DNA of 12,172 nt from JBBCJT01 sp037190665 (GTDB lineage: Bacteria; Pseudomonadota; Alphaproteobacteria; Acetobacterales; Acetobacteraceae): the NCBI GenBank assembly GCA_037190665.1, contig JBBCJT010000228.1, forward strand, positions 1 to 12,172, read 5' to 3'. Of the stretch, positions 1-7,145 are shown in pieces; the stretch's first letter is position 1, and every line of letters starts with the position of its first letter. A model generated the notes under the pieces. It was given only the letters and a program-made list of their open reading frames with translations, was not told the DNA's origin and searched no databases. A program made the translations under genes and the position numbers.

Positions 1-32
1 AAGGCAGCCTACAGATTCAGCGCCAGATACAC

Positions 33-38
33 GGAGGT
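33..38 (+). promoter_or_regulatory. Ribosome binding site of the Rap1a-like gene
   Basis: GGAGGT, a near-perfect Shine-Dalgarno sequence, lies five bases before the ATG at 44. It selects that ATG over the overlapping out-of-frame ATG at 40. Confidence 0.65.
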
Positions 39-43
39 AATGA

Positions 44-418
44 ATGCGAGTCCTGACGGTCGCGGCCGCCGCGGCCCTGCTGAGCCTGCCCGCGATGGCG
101 CAGGTTTCGACCCGCTCGTTCGAACCCGCGACGGCCGGCGAGTTCGCCGCGCTGTGCAACACGGCGGCAACCGACCCCAGCTACGCCGAGGCGATGGGCT
201 TCTGTCGCGGCATGGGGCGTGGCGCATGGGAGTATCATCGCGAGATCACGCCGGCGAACGCGCAGCGGATCGTCTGCCCGCCCTCGCCGCTGCCGGCGGA
301 TGCGGACCTGCGCGCCCGCTTCCTCGCGTGGACGAAGGCGGATGCCCGCAACGCGGCGCAGCGCCCGGTGGAAGGGCTGTTCCGCTTCCTGTCCACGACC
401 TTCCCCTGCCCGCGCTGA
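44..418 (+). CDS. Exported Rap1a/Tai-immunity-like small protein
   Basis: A 124-residue protein with a signal peptide (Met-Arg start, Ala/Leu-rich core at residues 5-17, likely cleavage after AMA at 19). The mature part has four cysteines (38, 54, 78, 122) and the pattern C-x15-C-R-G-x-x-x-G around residues 38-60, which matches my memory of the Rap1a/Tai immunity fold; four cysteines would allow two periplasmic disulfides. Family knowledge: Serratia Rap proteins neutralise type VI-secreted peptidoglycan amidases. Many proteobacterial chromosomes also carry stand-alone relatives of unknown role, and no amidase effector lies beside this one. GGAGGT at 33-38, five bases before the ATG, supports the start. 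The stop is 13 bp before the next gene's ATG, so the two are probably co-transcribed. Family call moderate; immunity function unproven. Confidence 0.7.
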   Translation: MRVLTVAAAAALLSLPAMAQVSTRSFEPATAGEFAALCNTAATDPSYAEAMGFCRGMGRGAWEYHREITPANAQRIVCPPSPLPADADLRARFLAWTKADARNAAQRPVEGLFRFLSTTFPCPR

Positions 419-431
419 GGAGAGCGCCATC

Positions 432-665
432 ATGACGAAGACGCTTCGCCTGCTGCCGATCGCGGCCCTCGCGCTCGGCCTCGGCGCCTGCACCAACGAC
501 CCCACCATCAACCGCACCGCGATCGGCGCGGGCGGCGGTGCCGCGGTCGGCGGGCTGATCGGGTCGATGTCCGGCAATTTCGGCACGGGCGCGCTGATCG
601 GCGCCGGCGTCGGTGCCGCCGGCGGGCTGCTGTACGACTACAACCGCCGCTCCCAGGGGCGGTGA
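432..665 (+). CDS. Glycine-zipper outer-membrane-type lipoprotein
   Basis: A 77-residue lipoprotein. A type II signal peptide ends in the lipobox L-G-A-C with the lipidated Cys at 20. Thr at +2 rather than Asp predicts sorting to the outer membrane. Residues 31-66 are a glycine zipper with repeated G-x-x-x-G spacing (two Gly/Ala-rich segments around 31-45 and 52-66), followed by a short polar tail ending N-R-R-S-Q-G-R. This resembles the YMGG/Rick17kDa-like group of small proteobacterial lipoproteins, which associate with or insert into the outer membrane; no specific reaction is known. GAGGAG at 417-422 precedes the ATG, and the gene follows the Rap1a-like gene by 13 bp, so a shared transcript is likely. 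Confidence 0.85.
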   Translation: MTKTLRLLPIAALALGLGACTNDPTINRTAIGAGGGAAVGGLIGSMSGNFGTGALIGAGVGAAGGLLYDYNRRSQGR

Positions 666-672
666 TCCGACC

Positions 673-698
673 CCGCCCTCCCCGCGCGGGGAGGGCGG
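673..698. terminator. Perfect 26-bp palindrome, possible terminator stem
   Basis: A perfect inverted repeat centred between 685 and 686, with 13-base arms (left arm CCGCCCTCCCCGC), starting 7 bp after the lipoprotein stop. It could fold into a very stable GC hairpin, though the inner bases must open to form a loop. No T-run follows on either strand, so it is not a classical intrinsic terminator. It may instead act as a 3'-end protector, a factor-dependent terminator or an intergenic repeat. It separates the two small envelope genes from the next gene. Confidence 0.5.
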
Positions 699-761
699 AC
701 GCCTTCCCCCGGCTTGACGCCGTTCGGCGCGCCGGGGCATCGGGGCCGCATGCGAGGCGCC

Positions 762-1292
762 ATGCGTTTGAAGGCCGTCCGGTCGGGGCGCGGGCGCCAC
801 GGCAGCGAGGACGTGCCCGGCTCCGGCCGCCGGCTGCTGCTGGCGTGCTGCGCCTTCGCGCCGGTCGCCGCCTGGGCCCAGACGCGCGGCGCGGCCCCCG
901 GCATCCGCGACCCGAACCCCGACGCGTCCGTGGAGATCGAGGAGGTCCGCGCCGGCATCTTCATCTTCGGCGGCAGCATCGGCGGCGGACGGCTGCACTT
1001 CCAGGGGAAGGAGTACTCCTTCTCCGTGCAGGGGCTGGAGTTCGGCGCCGTCGGCATCTCGACCATCCGCGCCACCGGGGAGGTGTTCGGCCTGCGGCGG
1101 CGGGACGATTTCCCGGGCTCCTACCGCAGGGACGTCGCCCCCACGCCGCCCGGCGGCGAGGGCGGGCCGACGACCATATGGATGCGCAACGAGAACGGCG
1201 TCCAGATGCGGCTGCGCGCGGTGCGCGGCGGCGGGCAGCTCCGCATCGCCGATGCCGGCCTGACCGTCGCCTTCCGCGAGGACACGCCGTGA
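762..1292 (+). CDS. Uncharacterised exported protein
   Basis: Function not recognised. Read from ATG 762 (GAGG four bases upstream) it has 176 residues. Other in-frame starts are TTG 714, ATG 750 and GTG 813. The N-terminus is arginine-rich, then R-R-L-L-L-A-C-C and a hydrophobic run ending A-W-A|Q, a clear signal peptidase I-type site. The GTG at 813 would give a compact, ordinary signal peptide but has poor ribosome-binding spacing, so the start is uncertain. The R-R before the hydrophobic core falls short of a full twin-arginine motif. The mature part is glycine-rich with a beta-type pattern (about residues 60-100) including G-G-G-R-L-H-F-Q-G-K-x-Y-S-F and G-A-V-G-I-S. From memory this recalls short exported hypothetical proteins of other Proteobacteria, with no named function. 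It ends 25 bp before marC. Confidence 0.7.
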   Translation: MRLKAVRSGRGRHGSEDVPGSGRRLLLACCAFAPVAAWAQTRGAAPGIRDPNPDASVEIEEVRAGIFIFGGSIGGGRLHFQGKEYSFSVQGLEFGAVGISTIRATGEVFGLRRRDDFPGSYRRDVAPTPPGGEGGPTTIWMRNENGVQMRLRAVRGGGQLRIADAGLTVAFREDTP

Positions 1293-1317
1293 ACCGGCGT
1301 CAGCAAGGGGCGGCACC

Positions 1318-1998
1318 ATGGACGGCTTCCTGATCGCGCGGCTCCTCGCCGACTTCCTGTTCGGCTTCTCGACGCTGATCAGCATCATCAACCCGTTCGG
1401 CATCGCCTTCGTCTTCCGCGACATGACGCGGTGGACGACCCCGCAGGAGCGCGCGACGCTCGCGCGCACCATCGGCGTCAACAGCTTCGTGGTGATCCTC
1501 GCCTCGCTGTTCCTCGGCGCGCGCGTGCTTGCCTTCTTCGGCATCTCGCTGGAGGCGCTGCGCATCGGCGGCGGGCTCGCGGTCGCCGTCTCAGGTTGGC
1601 AGATGCTGCGCGCGCCGGTGGATGCCGACGCCGCCCCCAAGGCGATGGACACCGCGCCGATCCAGGCGATGGCCTTCTTCCCGCTGACCGTGCCGCTGAC
1701 CACGGGGCCGGGCGCGATCTCCGCGGCGATCGCGCTGGGGGCCGACCGGCGCAGCCTCGGCGGCGGACAGCTCCTGCTCGGTATGACCTCCGCCATCCTC
1801 GTCGCCTCGGCGGTGGCCGTCTCGATCTGGCTGTCCTACCGCTACGCCGATGCGATCGCGCGCCGGCTCGGCCCGCAGGGCACGCTGATCGCCACCAAGC
1901 TCGCCGCCTTCCTGCTGCTGTGCGTCGGCGTGCAGATCGTGCTGACCGGCGTGACGGACGCGCTGGTGCACGTCATCGCACAGCGTCCGCCGGGATAG
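1318..1998 (+). CDS. MarC family integral membrane protein
   Basis: A 226-residue inner-membrane protein of the MarC/YchE/YhgN (UPF0056) family, at the family's usual length with about six hydrophobic segments. Diagnostic features are the early S-I-I-N-P-F-G motif (residues 20-27), a second conserved segment F-F-P-L-T-V-P-L-T-T-G-P-G-A-I (about 118-133), and a final helix around 180-210. The family is thought to move small solutes, and some members have been linked to amino-acid export; the old link to multiple antibiotic resistance through MarC itself did not hold up. AAGGGG seven bases before ATG 1318 supports the start. The last 26 bp overlap, tail to tail, the end of the RND pump gene on the other strand. 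The substrate cannot be read from sequence. Confidence 0.9.
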   Translation: MDGFLIARLLADFLFGFSTLISIINPFGIAFVFRDMTRWTTPQERATLARTIGVNSFVVILASLFLGARVLAFFGISLEALRIGGGLAVAVSGWQMLRAPVDADAAPKAMDTAPIQAMAFFPLTVPLTTGPGAISAAIALGADRRSLGGGQLLLGMTSAILVASAVAVSIWLSYRYADAIARRLGPQGTLIATKLAAFLLLCVGVQIVLTGVTDALVHVIAQRPPG

Positions 1999-4900
1999 GC
2001 GCCGCGGCAGGCGTCTCCACCGTCCTGCGCCGGCCGGAGAGCCAGCGCGCCAGCACGTAGAAGGCCGGGGTGAAGATCAGGCCGAACACCGTCACGCCCA
2101 GCATGCCGTAGAACACGGCGGTGCCGAGGCTCTGGCGCATCTCCGCCCCCGCGCCGGTCGCCACCGTCAGCGGCAGCACGCCGAGGATGAAGGCGAGGCT
2201 CGTCATCAGGATCGGCCGCAGCCGCGTACGCGCCGCCGCGACCGCCGCATCCCGGCGCGACATGCCCTCCGCCTCGGCGGAGCGGGCGAACTCCACGATC
2301 AGGATCGCGTTCTTCGCCGCCAGCCCGACCAGCACGACGAGGCCCACCTGCACGAGGATGTTGTTGTCGAGCCCGGCCCAGCGCACGCCGGCCAGCGCCG
2401 AGAGCACCGACATCGGCGCGATCAGCACCACCGCGAGCGGCAGCAGCCAGCTTTCGTACAGCGCGGCGAGCAGCAGGAAGACGAACACCACCGCGAGCCC
2501 GAAGGCGATGGGTGCGGTGTTGCCCTGCGTGGTCTCCTGCAGCGCAAGCTCCGTCCATTCGAAGCCGAAGCCTTCCGGCAGCGCGGTGCGCAGCACCTGT
2601 TCCATCGCCGCGATGGCCTGGCCGGTCGACGCGCCGGGCGCGGTGTCGCCCTGCACCTCGGCGGCGGGGAACAGGTTGTAGCGCGGCACGCGGTAGGGAC
2701 CGGAGGTCTCGTGGAACGTCGCCACGCTGCCGAGCGGCACCATCCGCCCGTCATTCGATGCGGTGCGCAGCCGCCCGATATCCTCCACCGTCGAACGGTG
2801 CTGCATGTCCGCCTGCGCGGTCACCCGCCAGGTGCGGCCGAGCAGGTTGAAGTCGTTCACGAAGGCGGAGCCGAGATAGATGCTCATCGCCTCGTGCACG
2901 CGGGAGACGGGCACGCCCAGCATCTCCGCGCGCTCGCGGTCGATATCGGCGCGGATCTGCGGCGTGGCGGTGTTGAACAGGCTGAACGCGAAGGACACGC
3001 CCGGCGCCTGGTTGGCCGCGCCCAGCACCTGCTGCACCGCCTTCTCCAGCTCGGCCGAGCCGCGGCCGCCGCGGTCCTGCACCATCAGCTTGAAGCCGCC
3101 GCCGGTGCCGATGCCGGGGACGGGCGGGGGCGGCAGGACCAGCACCAGCGCATCCGGGTCACCCATCAGCTTGGCCTGCAGTTCCTGCAGGACCGCGGAT
3201 GCCTCGATGCCGGCGGCCTTGCGTTCCTCGAACGGACGCAGCGTCGCGAACACCACGCCGGTGTTCGGCGCGTTGGTGAAGGTCGCGCCGTCGAAGCCGA
3301 CGAAGGCGACCGCGCTCTCGACACCCGGCGTGGCGAGGATCTGGTCCGACGCGCGGCGGATCACCGCATCGGTGCGCGACAGGCTCGCCCCGGGCGGCAA
3401 CTGCACCGCCGCGATGAAGTAGCCGCGGTCGAGCGGCGGGATCAGCCCGGTGGGCGTGGTCATCACGGCCCAGCCGGTCGCGCCGAGCAGCCCCGCGTAC
3501 AGCACGAGCAGCAGCACCGCGAAGCGGACCAGTCGCCGTGTGAGCGCGCCGTAGCCGGAGGACAGCCGGTCGAACAGCCAGTTGAAGCCGCGGAAGAAGG
3601 CGCGCACCGGCGCGAACAGCGGATTGGGCTTCGCGTGATGCGAATGCGGCTTGAGCAGCCGGGCGGCGAGCGCGGGCGACAGGGTCAGCGACACCAGCGC
3701 CGAGAACAGCGTGGCGACCGAGATCGTCGCCGCGAACTGGCTGTAGAACGCGCCGGAGATGCCGCTGATGAAGGCGGTCGGCGCGAACACCGCCACCAGC
3801 ACCAGTGCGATGGCGATCAGGGCGAAGCCGACCTCGTCCATCGTGTGCCGCGCCGCTTCCAGCGGCGTCATACCCTCGGCGATGTGCCGTTCGGCGTTCT
3901 CGACCACCACGATGGCGTCGTCCACGACGATGCCGATCGCGAGGATGAAGCCGAACATGGTCAGCACGTTGAGCGAGAAGCCGAGCATCAGCAGCACCGC
4001 GAAGGTGCCGATGATGGAGACCGGAATGGCGAGCAGCGGGATCAGCGCGGCGCGCCAGTTCTGCAGGAACAGGATCACCACCAGCACGACGAGGATCACC
4101 GCCTCCGCCACCGTCTCCAGCACCGCCTCCATGCTCTGGGCGATGAAGCGGGTGGGGTCGTAGACGACGCTGTAGGCGATGCCGGGCGGGAAGGACTGCT
4201 CCGCCTCCGCCATCGTCCTGCGCACCGCGTTCGCGGTATCGAGCGCATTCGATCCGGGGCGCTGGAAGATGCCGATGGCGGTGGCGATCTTGTTGTCCAG
4301 CAGCGCGTTCACGCCGTAATCGGCCGCGCCGATCTCCACCCGCGCGATATCCTGCAGCCGCACCGGCGCGCCGGATGCGCCGGTCGCGATCACCTGCGCG
4401 CCGAATTCCTCCGGCGAGACGAGGCGGCCCTGGGTCTGGATGCTCAGCTCGAACGCGCCGGCGGCGTCGCTGCGCGGAGCCTGCCCCAGCGCGCCGGCCG
4501 CGACCTGCGAGTTGGCGCGGCGCAGCGCCTCGACCACCTCGCCCGCGGTCAGCCCGCGGGCGGCGACGCGGTCGGGGTCGAGCCAGACGCGCATCGCGTA
4601 GTCGCGCGCGCCGAACACCTCGACATTGCCGATCCCCTCCAGCCGCGCGAGCCGGTCCTTGATCGCCAGCGTGGCGTAGTTGGAGACGTATTCGGGGCTG
4701 CGGCTGCCGTCGGGCGAGGACAGGTGCACGACCATCAGCATGTCCGGGCTCGCCTTGCGCACCACGAGCCCGAGGCGGCGCACCTCCTCCGGCAGGCGTG
4801 GTTCGGCGACCGCGACGCGGTTCTGCACCAGCACCTGCGCCTGATCGACATCCACGCCCTGACGGAACACGACGCTGACCGTGACCCGCCCGTCGCCGGT

Positions 4901-5152
4901 GGATTGCGAGGTCAGGTACAGCATGCCGTCCACGCCGTTGACCTCCTGCTCGATCGGTCCGGCGACGGTCTCGGCGATGGTGGCGGCCGAGGCGCCCGGA
5001 TACTGCGCCGCCACGGTGACCGTGGGCGGCGCGATGTCCGGGAACTCCGCGATGGGCAGGCGCAGCAGCGCGAGCCCGCCGACCATGGTGATGACGATCG
5101 AGATCACGGCCGCGAAGACCGGACGGTCGATGAAGAAGCGGGCGAAGCGCAT
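1973..5152 (-). CDS. RND/HAE1 family multidrug efflux pump, inner-membrane subunit
   Basis: A 1059-residue AcrB/MexB-type transporter of full length. It exports hydrophobic or amphiphilic compounds from the periplasm and inner membrane, driven by protons. The N-terminus M-R-F-A-R-F-F-I-D-R-P-V-F-A is typical of HAE1. Proton-relay residues are intact: Asp411-Asp412 in G-I-V-V-D-D-A-I (AcrB D407/D408) and Lys947 in A-A-K-N-A-I (AcrB K940). There is a first membrane helix at about 10-30, a periplasmic porter/docking loop to about 335, a helix bundle 340-500, a second loop 565-870 with the hairpin-like L-P-P-P-P-V-P-G-I-G-T-G-G-G (673-686), and the final bundle 880-1035. ATG 5152 lies 25 bp after the adaptor's stop, with a weak ribosome site, so co-transcription is expected. 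No outer-membrane channel gene follows; the 3' end overlaps marC. Confidence 0.97.
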   Translation of the reverse strand: MRFARFFIDRPVFAAVISIVITMVGGLALLRLPIAEFPDIAPPTVTVAAQYPGASAATIAETVAGPIEQEVNGVDGMLYLTSQSTGDGRVTVSVVFRQGVDVDQAQVLVQNRVAVAEPRLPEEVRRLGLVVRKASPDMLMVVHLSSPDGSRSPEYVSNYATLAIKDRLARLEGIGNVEVFGARDYAMRVWLDPDRVAARGLTAGEVVEALRRANSQVAAGALGQAPRSDAAGAFELSIQTQGRLVSPEEFGAQVIATGASGAPVRLQDIARVEIGAADYGVNALLDNKIATAIGIFQRPGSNALDTANAVRRTMAEAEQSFPPGIAYSVVYDPTRFIAQSMEAVLETVAEAVILVVLVVILFLQNWRAALIPLLAIPVSIIGTFAVLLMLGFSLNVLTMFGFILAIGIVVDDAIVVVENAERHIAEGMTPLEAARHTMDEVGFALIAIALVLVAVFAPTAFISGISGAFYSQFAATISVATLFSALVSLTLSPALAARLLKPHSHHAKPNPLFAPVRAFFRGFNWLFDRLSSGYGALTRRLVRFAVLLLVLYAGLLGATGWAVMTTPTGLIPPLDRGYFIAAVQLPPGASLSRTDAVIRRASDQILATPGVESAVAFVGFDGATFTNAPNTGVVFATLRPFEERKAAGIEASAVLQELQAKLMGDPDALVLVLPPPPVPGIGTGGGFKLMVQDRGGRGSAELEKAVQQVLGAANQAPGVSFAFSLFNTATPQIRADIDRERAEMLGVPVSRVHEAMSIYLGSAFVNDFNLLGRTWRVTAQADMQHRSTVEDIGRLRTASNDGRMVPLGSVATFHETSGPYRVPRYNLFPAAEVQGDTAPGASTGQAIAAMEQVLRTALPEGFGFEWTELALQETTQGNTAPIAFGLAVVFVFLLLAALYESWLLPLAVVLIAPMSVLSALAGVRWAGLDNNILVQVGLVVLVGLAAKNAILIVEFARSAEAEGMSRRDAAVAAARTRLRPILMTSLAFILGVLPLTVATGAGAEMRQSLGTAVFYGMLGVTVFGLIFTPAFYVLARWLSGRRRTVETPAAAPIPADAVR

Positions 5153-5177
5153 GGCGGCAGGACTTTCGCGCGGGCGA

Positions 5178-6314
5178 TCAGCGGGTCAGCGTCGTGGACG
5201 GGATCTGGGCGAGCGGGGCTTCCTGCGGCGTGACCCGCGTGCCGGGCCGTGCGCGGTGCAGGCCGGCGATAATCACGCGGTCCTCCGCGCCGAGCCCGGT
5301 GCGGATCACGCGCATCCCTTCGACCAGCGGGCCGAGCTGCACGGGGCGCGGCGCGACCGTGCCGTCGGGCGCGACCGTCAGCACCACGCGGCCGGACTGG
5401 TCGGCCATCACCGCGGTGTCCGGGACCAGCAGGGCGTCCTTCTCCCCGGTCGACACGCGCAGCCGGGTCAGGCTGCCGGGGGTGAGGAACAGGTCCGCGT
5501 TGGCGACCACCGCGCGGGCGCGGATCGTGCCGCTGCGCGCATCGAAGGCGCTGTCCATGAAGTCGACCGTGCCCTCGCGGGTGAAGTCGGCCTCGTCCAG
5601 CAGCCGGAGCTGCACGCGCGATCCGGTGGCGGTGGTGGCGCCCGAGAGGCGGGCGTAGCGGAGGTATTCCGCCTCGCTCGCGTCGAAGGTCACGTAGATC
5701 GGGTCGAGCGCGACCAGCGTCGTCATCAGCGTCTCGCCGGACTGCACGAGGTTGCCGGCATCGACGCGGCGGTCGCTGATGCGGCCGGCGCGCGGGGCGC
5801 GGATCTCGGTGAATTCGAGTTCGAGCTGCGCCTGCCGCAGCGCGGCCTGGGCGGCGGCGACCGCGGCACGCGCCTCCTGCTGGGCGGAGACGCGCGTGTC
5901 CAGCTCGGCTTCGGAGGAGACGCGGTTGCGCACCAGCGGCGTGACGCGGGCGACCTGCTGGTCGGCGAGCGTCTGCCGCGCCTCGGCCCGCGCCAGCTCG
6001 GCGGCGGCGGCCTCGGCGGCGATGCTGAAGGGGCGCTGGTCGATGGTGAACAGCTTGTCGCCGGCCTGAACCAGCGCGCCGTCGCGGAAGTGCACCGCGA
6101 CCACCTGGCCCGAGACGCGCGGGCGGATCTCCACCCGTGCGGAGGCCTCGACCCGCGCGGTGTGCTCCACCCATTCCGCCACGGGGCGGGCGAGCGGGGT
6201 CGCCACCGTCACCGGCGGGGCGGCGGGGCCGCCCGGCTGGGCGAGGGCGGGGGCCGCGGCGAGCAGCGCGAGAGGGAGATATGCGCGGAAAGCCTTGAAG
6301 AAACTGGGAGCCAC
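5178..6314 (-). CDS. RND efflux periplasmic adaptor (membrane fusion protein)
   Basis: A 378-residue AcrA/MexA-type adaptor linking the RND pump to an outer-membrane channel. The signal peptide ends A-L-A|Q (about residue 25) with no lipobox cysteine, so unlike AcrA it is probably a free periplasmic protein. Lipoyl half-motifs at about 64-95 (R-P-R-V-S-G-Q-V) and 166-200 (F-T-E-I-R-A-P-R-A-G-R-I-S) flank an Ala/Glu-rich alpha-hairpin (about 98-165); beta-barrel and membrane-proximal domains follow to about 365. The start is GTG, not ATG: an in-frame TAA two codons upstream leaves no earlier start, and AAGGT lies ten bases before it. It is the first gene of the pump operon and diverges from tetR across a control region with two operator-like sites, so TetR-type repression relieved by a substrate is the natural model. 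Confidence 0.95.
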   Translation of the reverse strand: MAPSFFKAFRAYLPLALLAAAPALAQPGGPAAPPVTVATPLARPVAEWVEHTARVEASARVEIRPRVSGQVVAVHFRDGALVQAGDKLFTIDQRPFSIAAEAAAAELARAEARQTLADQQVARVTPLVRNRVSSEAELDTRVSAQQEARAAVAAAQAALRQAQLELEFTEIRAPRAGRISDRRVDAGNLVQSGETLMTTLVALDPIYVTFDASEAEYLRYARLSGATTATGSRVQLRLLDEADFTREGTVDFMDSAFDARSGTIRARAVVANADLFLTPGSLTRLRVSTGEKDALLVPDTAVMADQSGRVVLTVAPDGTVAPRPVQLGPLVEGMRVIRTGLGAEDRVIIAGLHRARPGTRVTPQEAPLAQIPSTTLTR

Positions 6315-6332
6315 TGCTTATGTACCTTGGGT

Positions 6333-6348
6333 GAGTGACCGGTCGGTA
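6333..6348. promoter_or_regulatory. TetR-type operator, copy 1
   Basis: GAGTGACCGGTCGGTA, containing the 8-bp palindrome GACCGGTC at 6337-6344. The G-A-C-C-G-G-T-C core with flanking C-G-G-T-A is a familiar form of TetR-family operator, and the regulator gene is adjacent. It differs from copy 2 at one of 16 bases. Binding is inferred, not shown. Confidence 0.65.
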
Positions 6349-6358
6349 TCGCCAGATA

Positions 6359-6374
6359 GAGTGACCGGTCAGTA
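6359..6374. promoter_or_regulatory. TetR-type operator, copy 2
   Basis: GAGTGACCGGTCAGTA, containing the 10-bp palindrome TGACCGGTCA at 6362-6371, centred 26 bp from copy 1. Because its core palindrome is longer it may be the stronger site. It lies 57 bp before the tetR start and about 45 bp before the adaptor start. Confidence 0.65.
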
Positions 6375-6430
6375 ACATCAAGGGGCATCTCTGTGACCGA
6401 TGCCCCGGCGAGGGGGATGCGACGAGTGAA

Positions 6431-7033
6431 ATGGTGAACACGGCAGTGGCTGTCCGGGCCGAGACGGAGCCCGATACCGCGCGCCTTCCGGCGGCCGAGC
6501 GGATCCTTTGCGCCGCGAAGGGGCTGTTCCACCGCCAGGGCATCCGGGCCACCGGCATCGAGGAGGTGGTCCGCGCCGCCGGCACCACCAAGATGAGCCT
6601 CTATCGTGCCTTTCCCAGCAAGGACGCGCTCGTCGCCGCGATCCTGGACCGCGACCAGGAGGAGTTCGAGGCCTGGTTCCGCGGGATGCTGGCCGGCAAG
6701 GACGACCCCGAGGAGCGGCTTCGCGCCGTGGTCGCCGCCTTCGCCGACGAATTCCGCCAGACCGACCGCTGCGGCTGCCCGCTGCTGCTGGCGCAGGCCG
6801 AGTTCCGCGAACCCGGCCATCCGACGCATGCGGAGGTACGCCGCCACAAGCTGCGGCATCGCGCGCTGGTCGCCGAGGCGGCGCAGGGAACGCGCGATCC
6901 CGGCAAGCTCGCCGATGCGCTCGCGATGGTCATCGACGGGGCCTGGGAGGCGTTGCCTTTCCTTGGCGGTCCCCGCACGGCGGAGGTCCTGTCCGCTGCG
7001 GCGGGCTGCCTGATCGACGCGGAGTTCCGCTGA
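6431..7033 (+). CDS. TetR/AcrR family transcriptional regulator
   Basis: A 200-residue regulator of normal family length. The N-terminal TetR helix-turn-helix occupies about residues 21-67: R-I-L-C-A-A-K-G-L-F-H-R-Q-G leads in, with the turn and recognition helix in V-V-R-A-A-G-T-T-K-M-S-L-Y-R-A-F (47-61). The C-terminal half contains R-C-G-C-P-L-L-L-A-Q-A-E-F and G-H-P-T-H (113-133), a pattern seen in a TetR subgroup whose C-terminal domain binds ligand and forms the dimer. Divergent placement from the RND operon and two operator-like repeats between them make it the likely local repressor of the pump and of itself. Cys114 and Cys116 sit close together, but I have no evidence that they sense anything. 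Start ATG 6431 has only a modest ribosome site (GAGTGA). Confidence 0.93.
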   Translation: MVNTAVAVRAETEPDTARLPAAERILCAAKGLFHRQGIRATGIEEVVRAAGTTKMSLYRAFPSKDALVAAILDRDQEEFEAWFRGMLAGKDDPEERLRAVVAAFADEFRQTDRCGCPLLLAQAEFREPGHPTHAEVRRHKLRHRALVAEAAQGTRDPGKLADALAMVIDGAWEALPFLGGPRTAEVLSAAAGCLIDAEFR

Positions 7034-7035
7034 AC

Positions 7036-7059
7036 CTGCCGCTTCCGGGTCGGCGGCAG
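7036..7059 (+). terminator. Hairpin just after tetR
   Basis: Inverted repeat CTGCCGC (7036-7042) and GCGGCAG (7053-7059) with a 10-base loop, starting two bases after the tetR stop. No T-run follows, so it is only a possible terminator or transcript-end stem. Confidence 0.35.
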
Positions 7060-7123
7060 ATCATGCCGACGGCCCCTTCTCCGGAGCATCCGCTCCCTTA
7101 GATCGAGGGTCTTCCTCCTATTC

Positions 7124-7145
7124 TCTCTCCCGTTGGCGGGAGAGG
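7124..7145. repeat. Intergenic inverted repeat (CTCTCCCG stem) between convergent genes
   Basis: The stem CTCTCCCG (7125-7132) pairs with CGGGAGAG (7137-7144) around a TTGG loop, midway between the converging ends of tetR and the thioesterase gene. This short sequence type is, from memory, common and dispersed in GC-rich alphaproteobacterial genomes. It could serve as a bidirectional terminator stem, though neither strand shows a T-run. Apart from this and the hairpin at 7036, I see nothing in the 187-bp gap. Confidence 0.5.

Larger units (their letters stand above)
6315..6430. promoter_or_regulatory. Divergent promoter/operator region between efflux operon and tetR
   Basis: A 116-bp non-coding interval between two divergently transcribed starts. 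It must hold the promoters for both the adaptor-pump operon and the regulator. Two copies of an operator-like element sit in its left half, nearer the adaptor gene. On the minus strand a weak TTACTG element (6370-6375) with about 18 bp to an A/T-containing hexamer near 6346-6352 would be overlapped by both operators, fitting repression of the pump. I cannot name a convincing -10/-35 pair for tetR. Confidence 0.65.

Noticed and set aside
2711..5233. 840-codon open frame on the plus strand opposite the RND pump gene
   Set aside because: The translation is Arg/His/Asp-rich low-complexity text with no recognisable motif. The opposite strand encodes a complete conserved transporter, so this is a GC-driven shadow frame.
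6393..6400. GTGACCGA as a possible third TetR operator
   Set aside because: Only a half-site matches; the second half lacks the palindrome, so it was not listed as a site.
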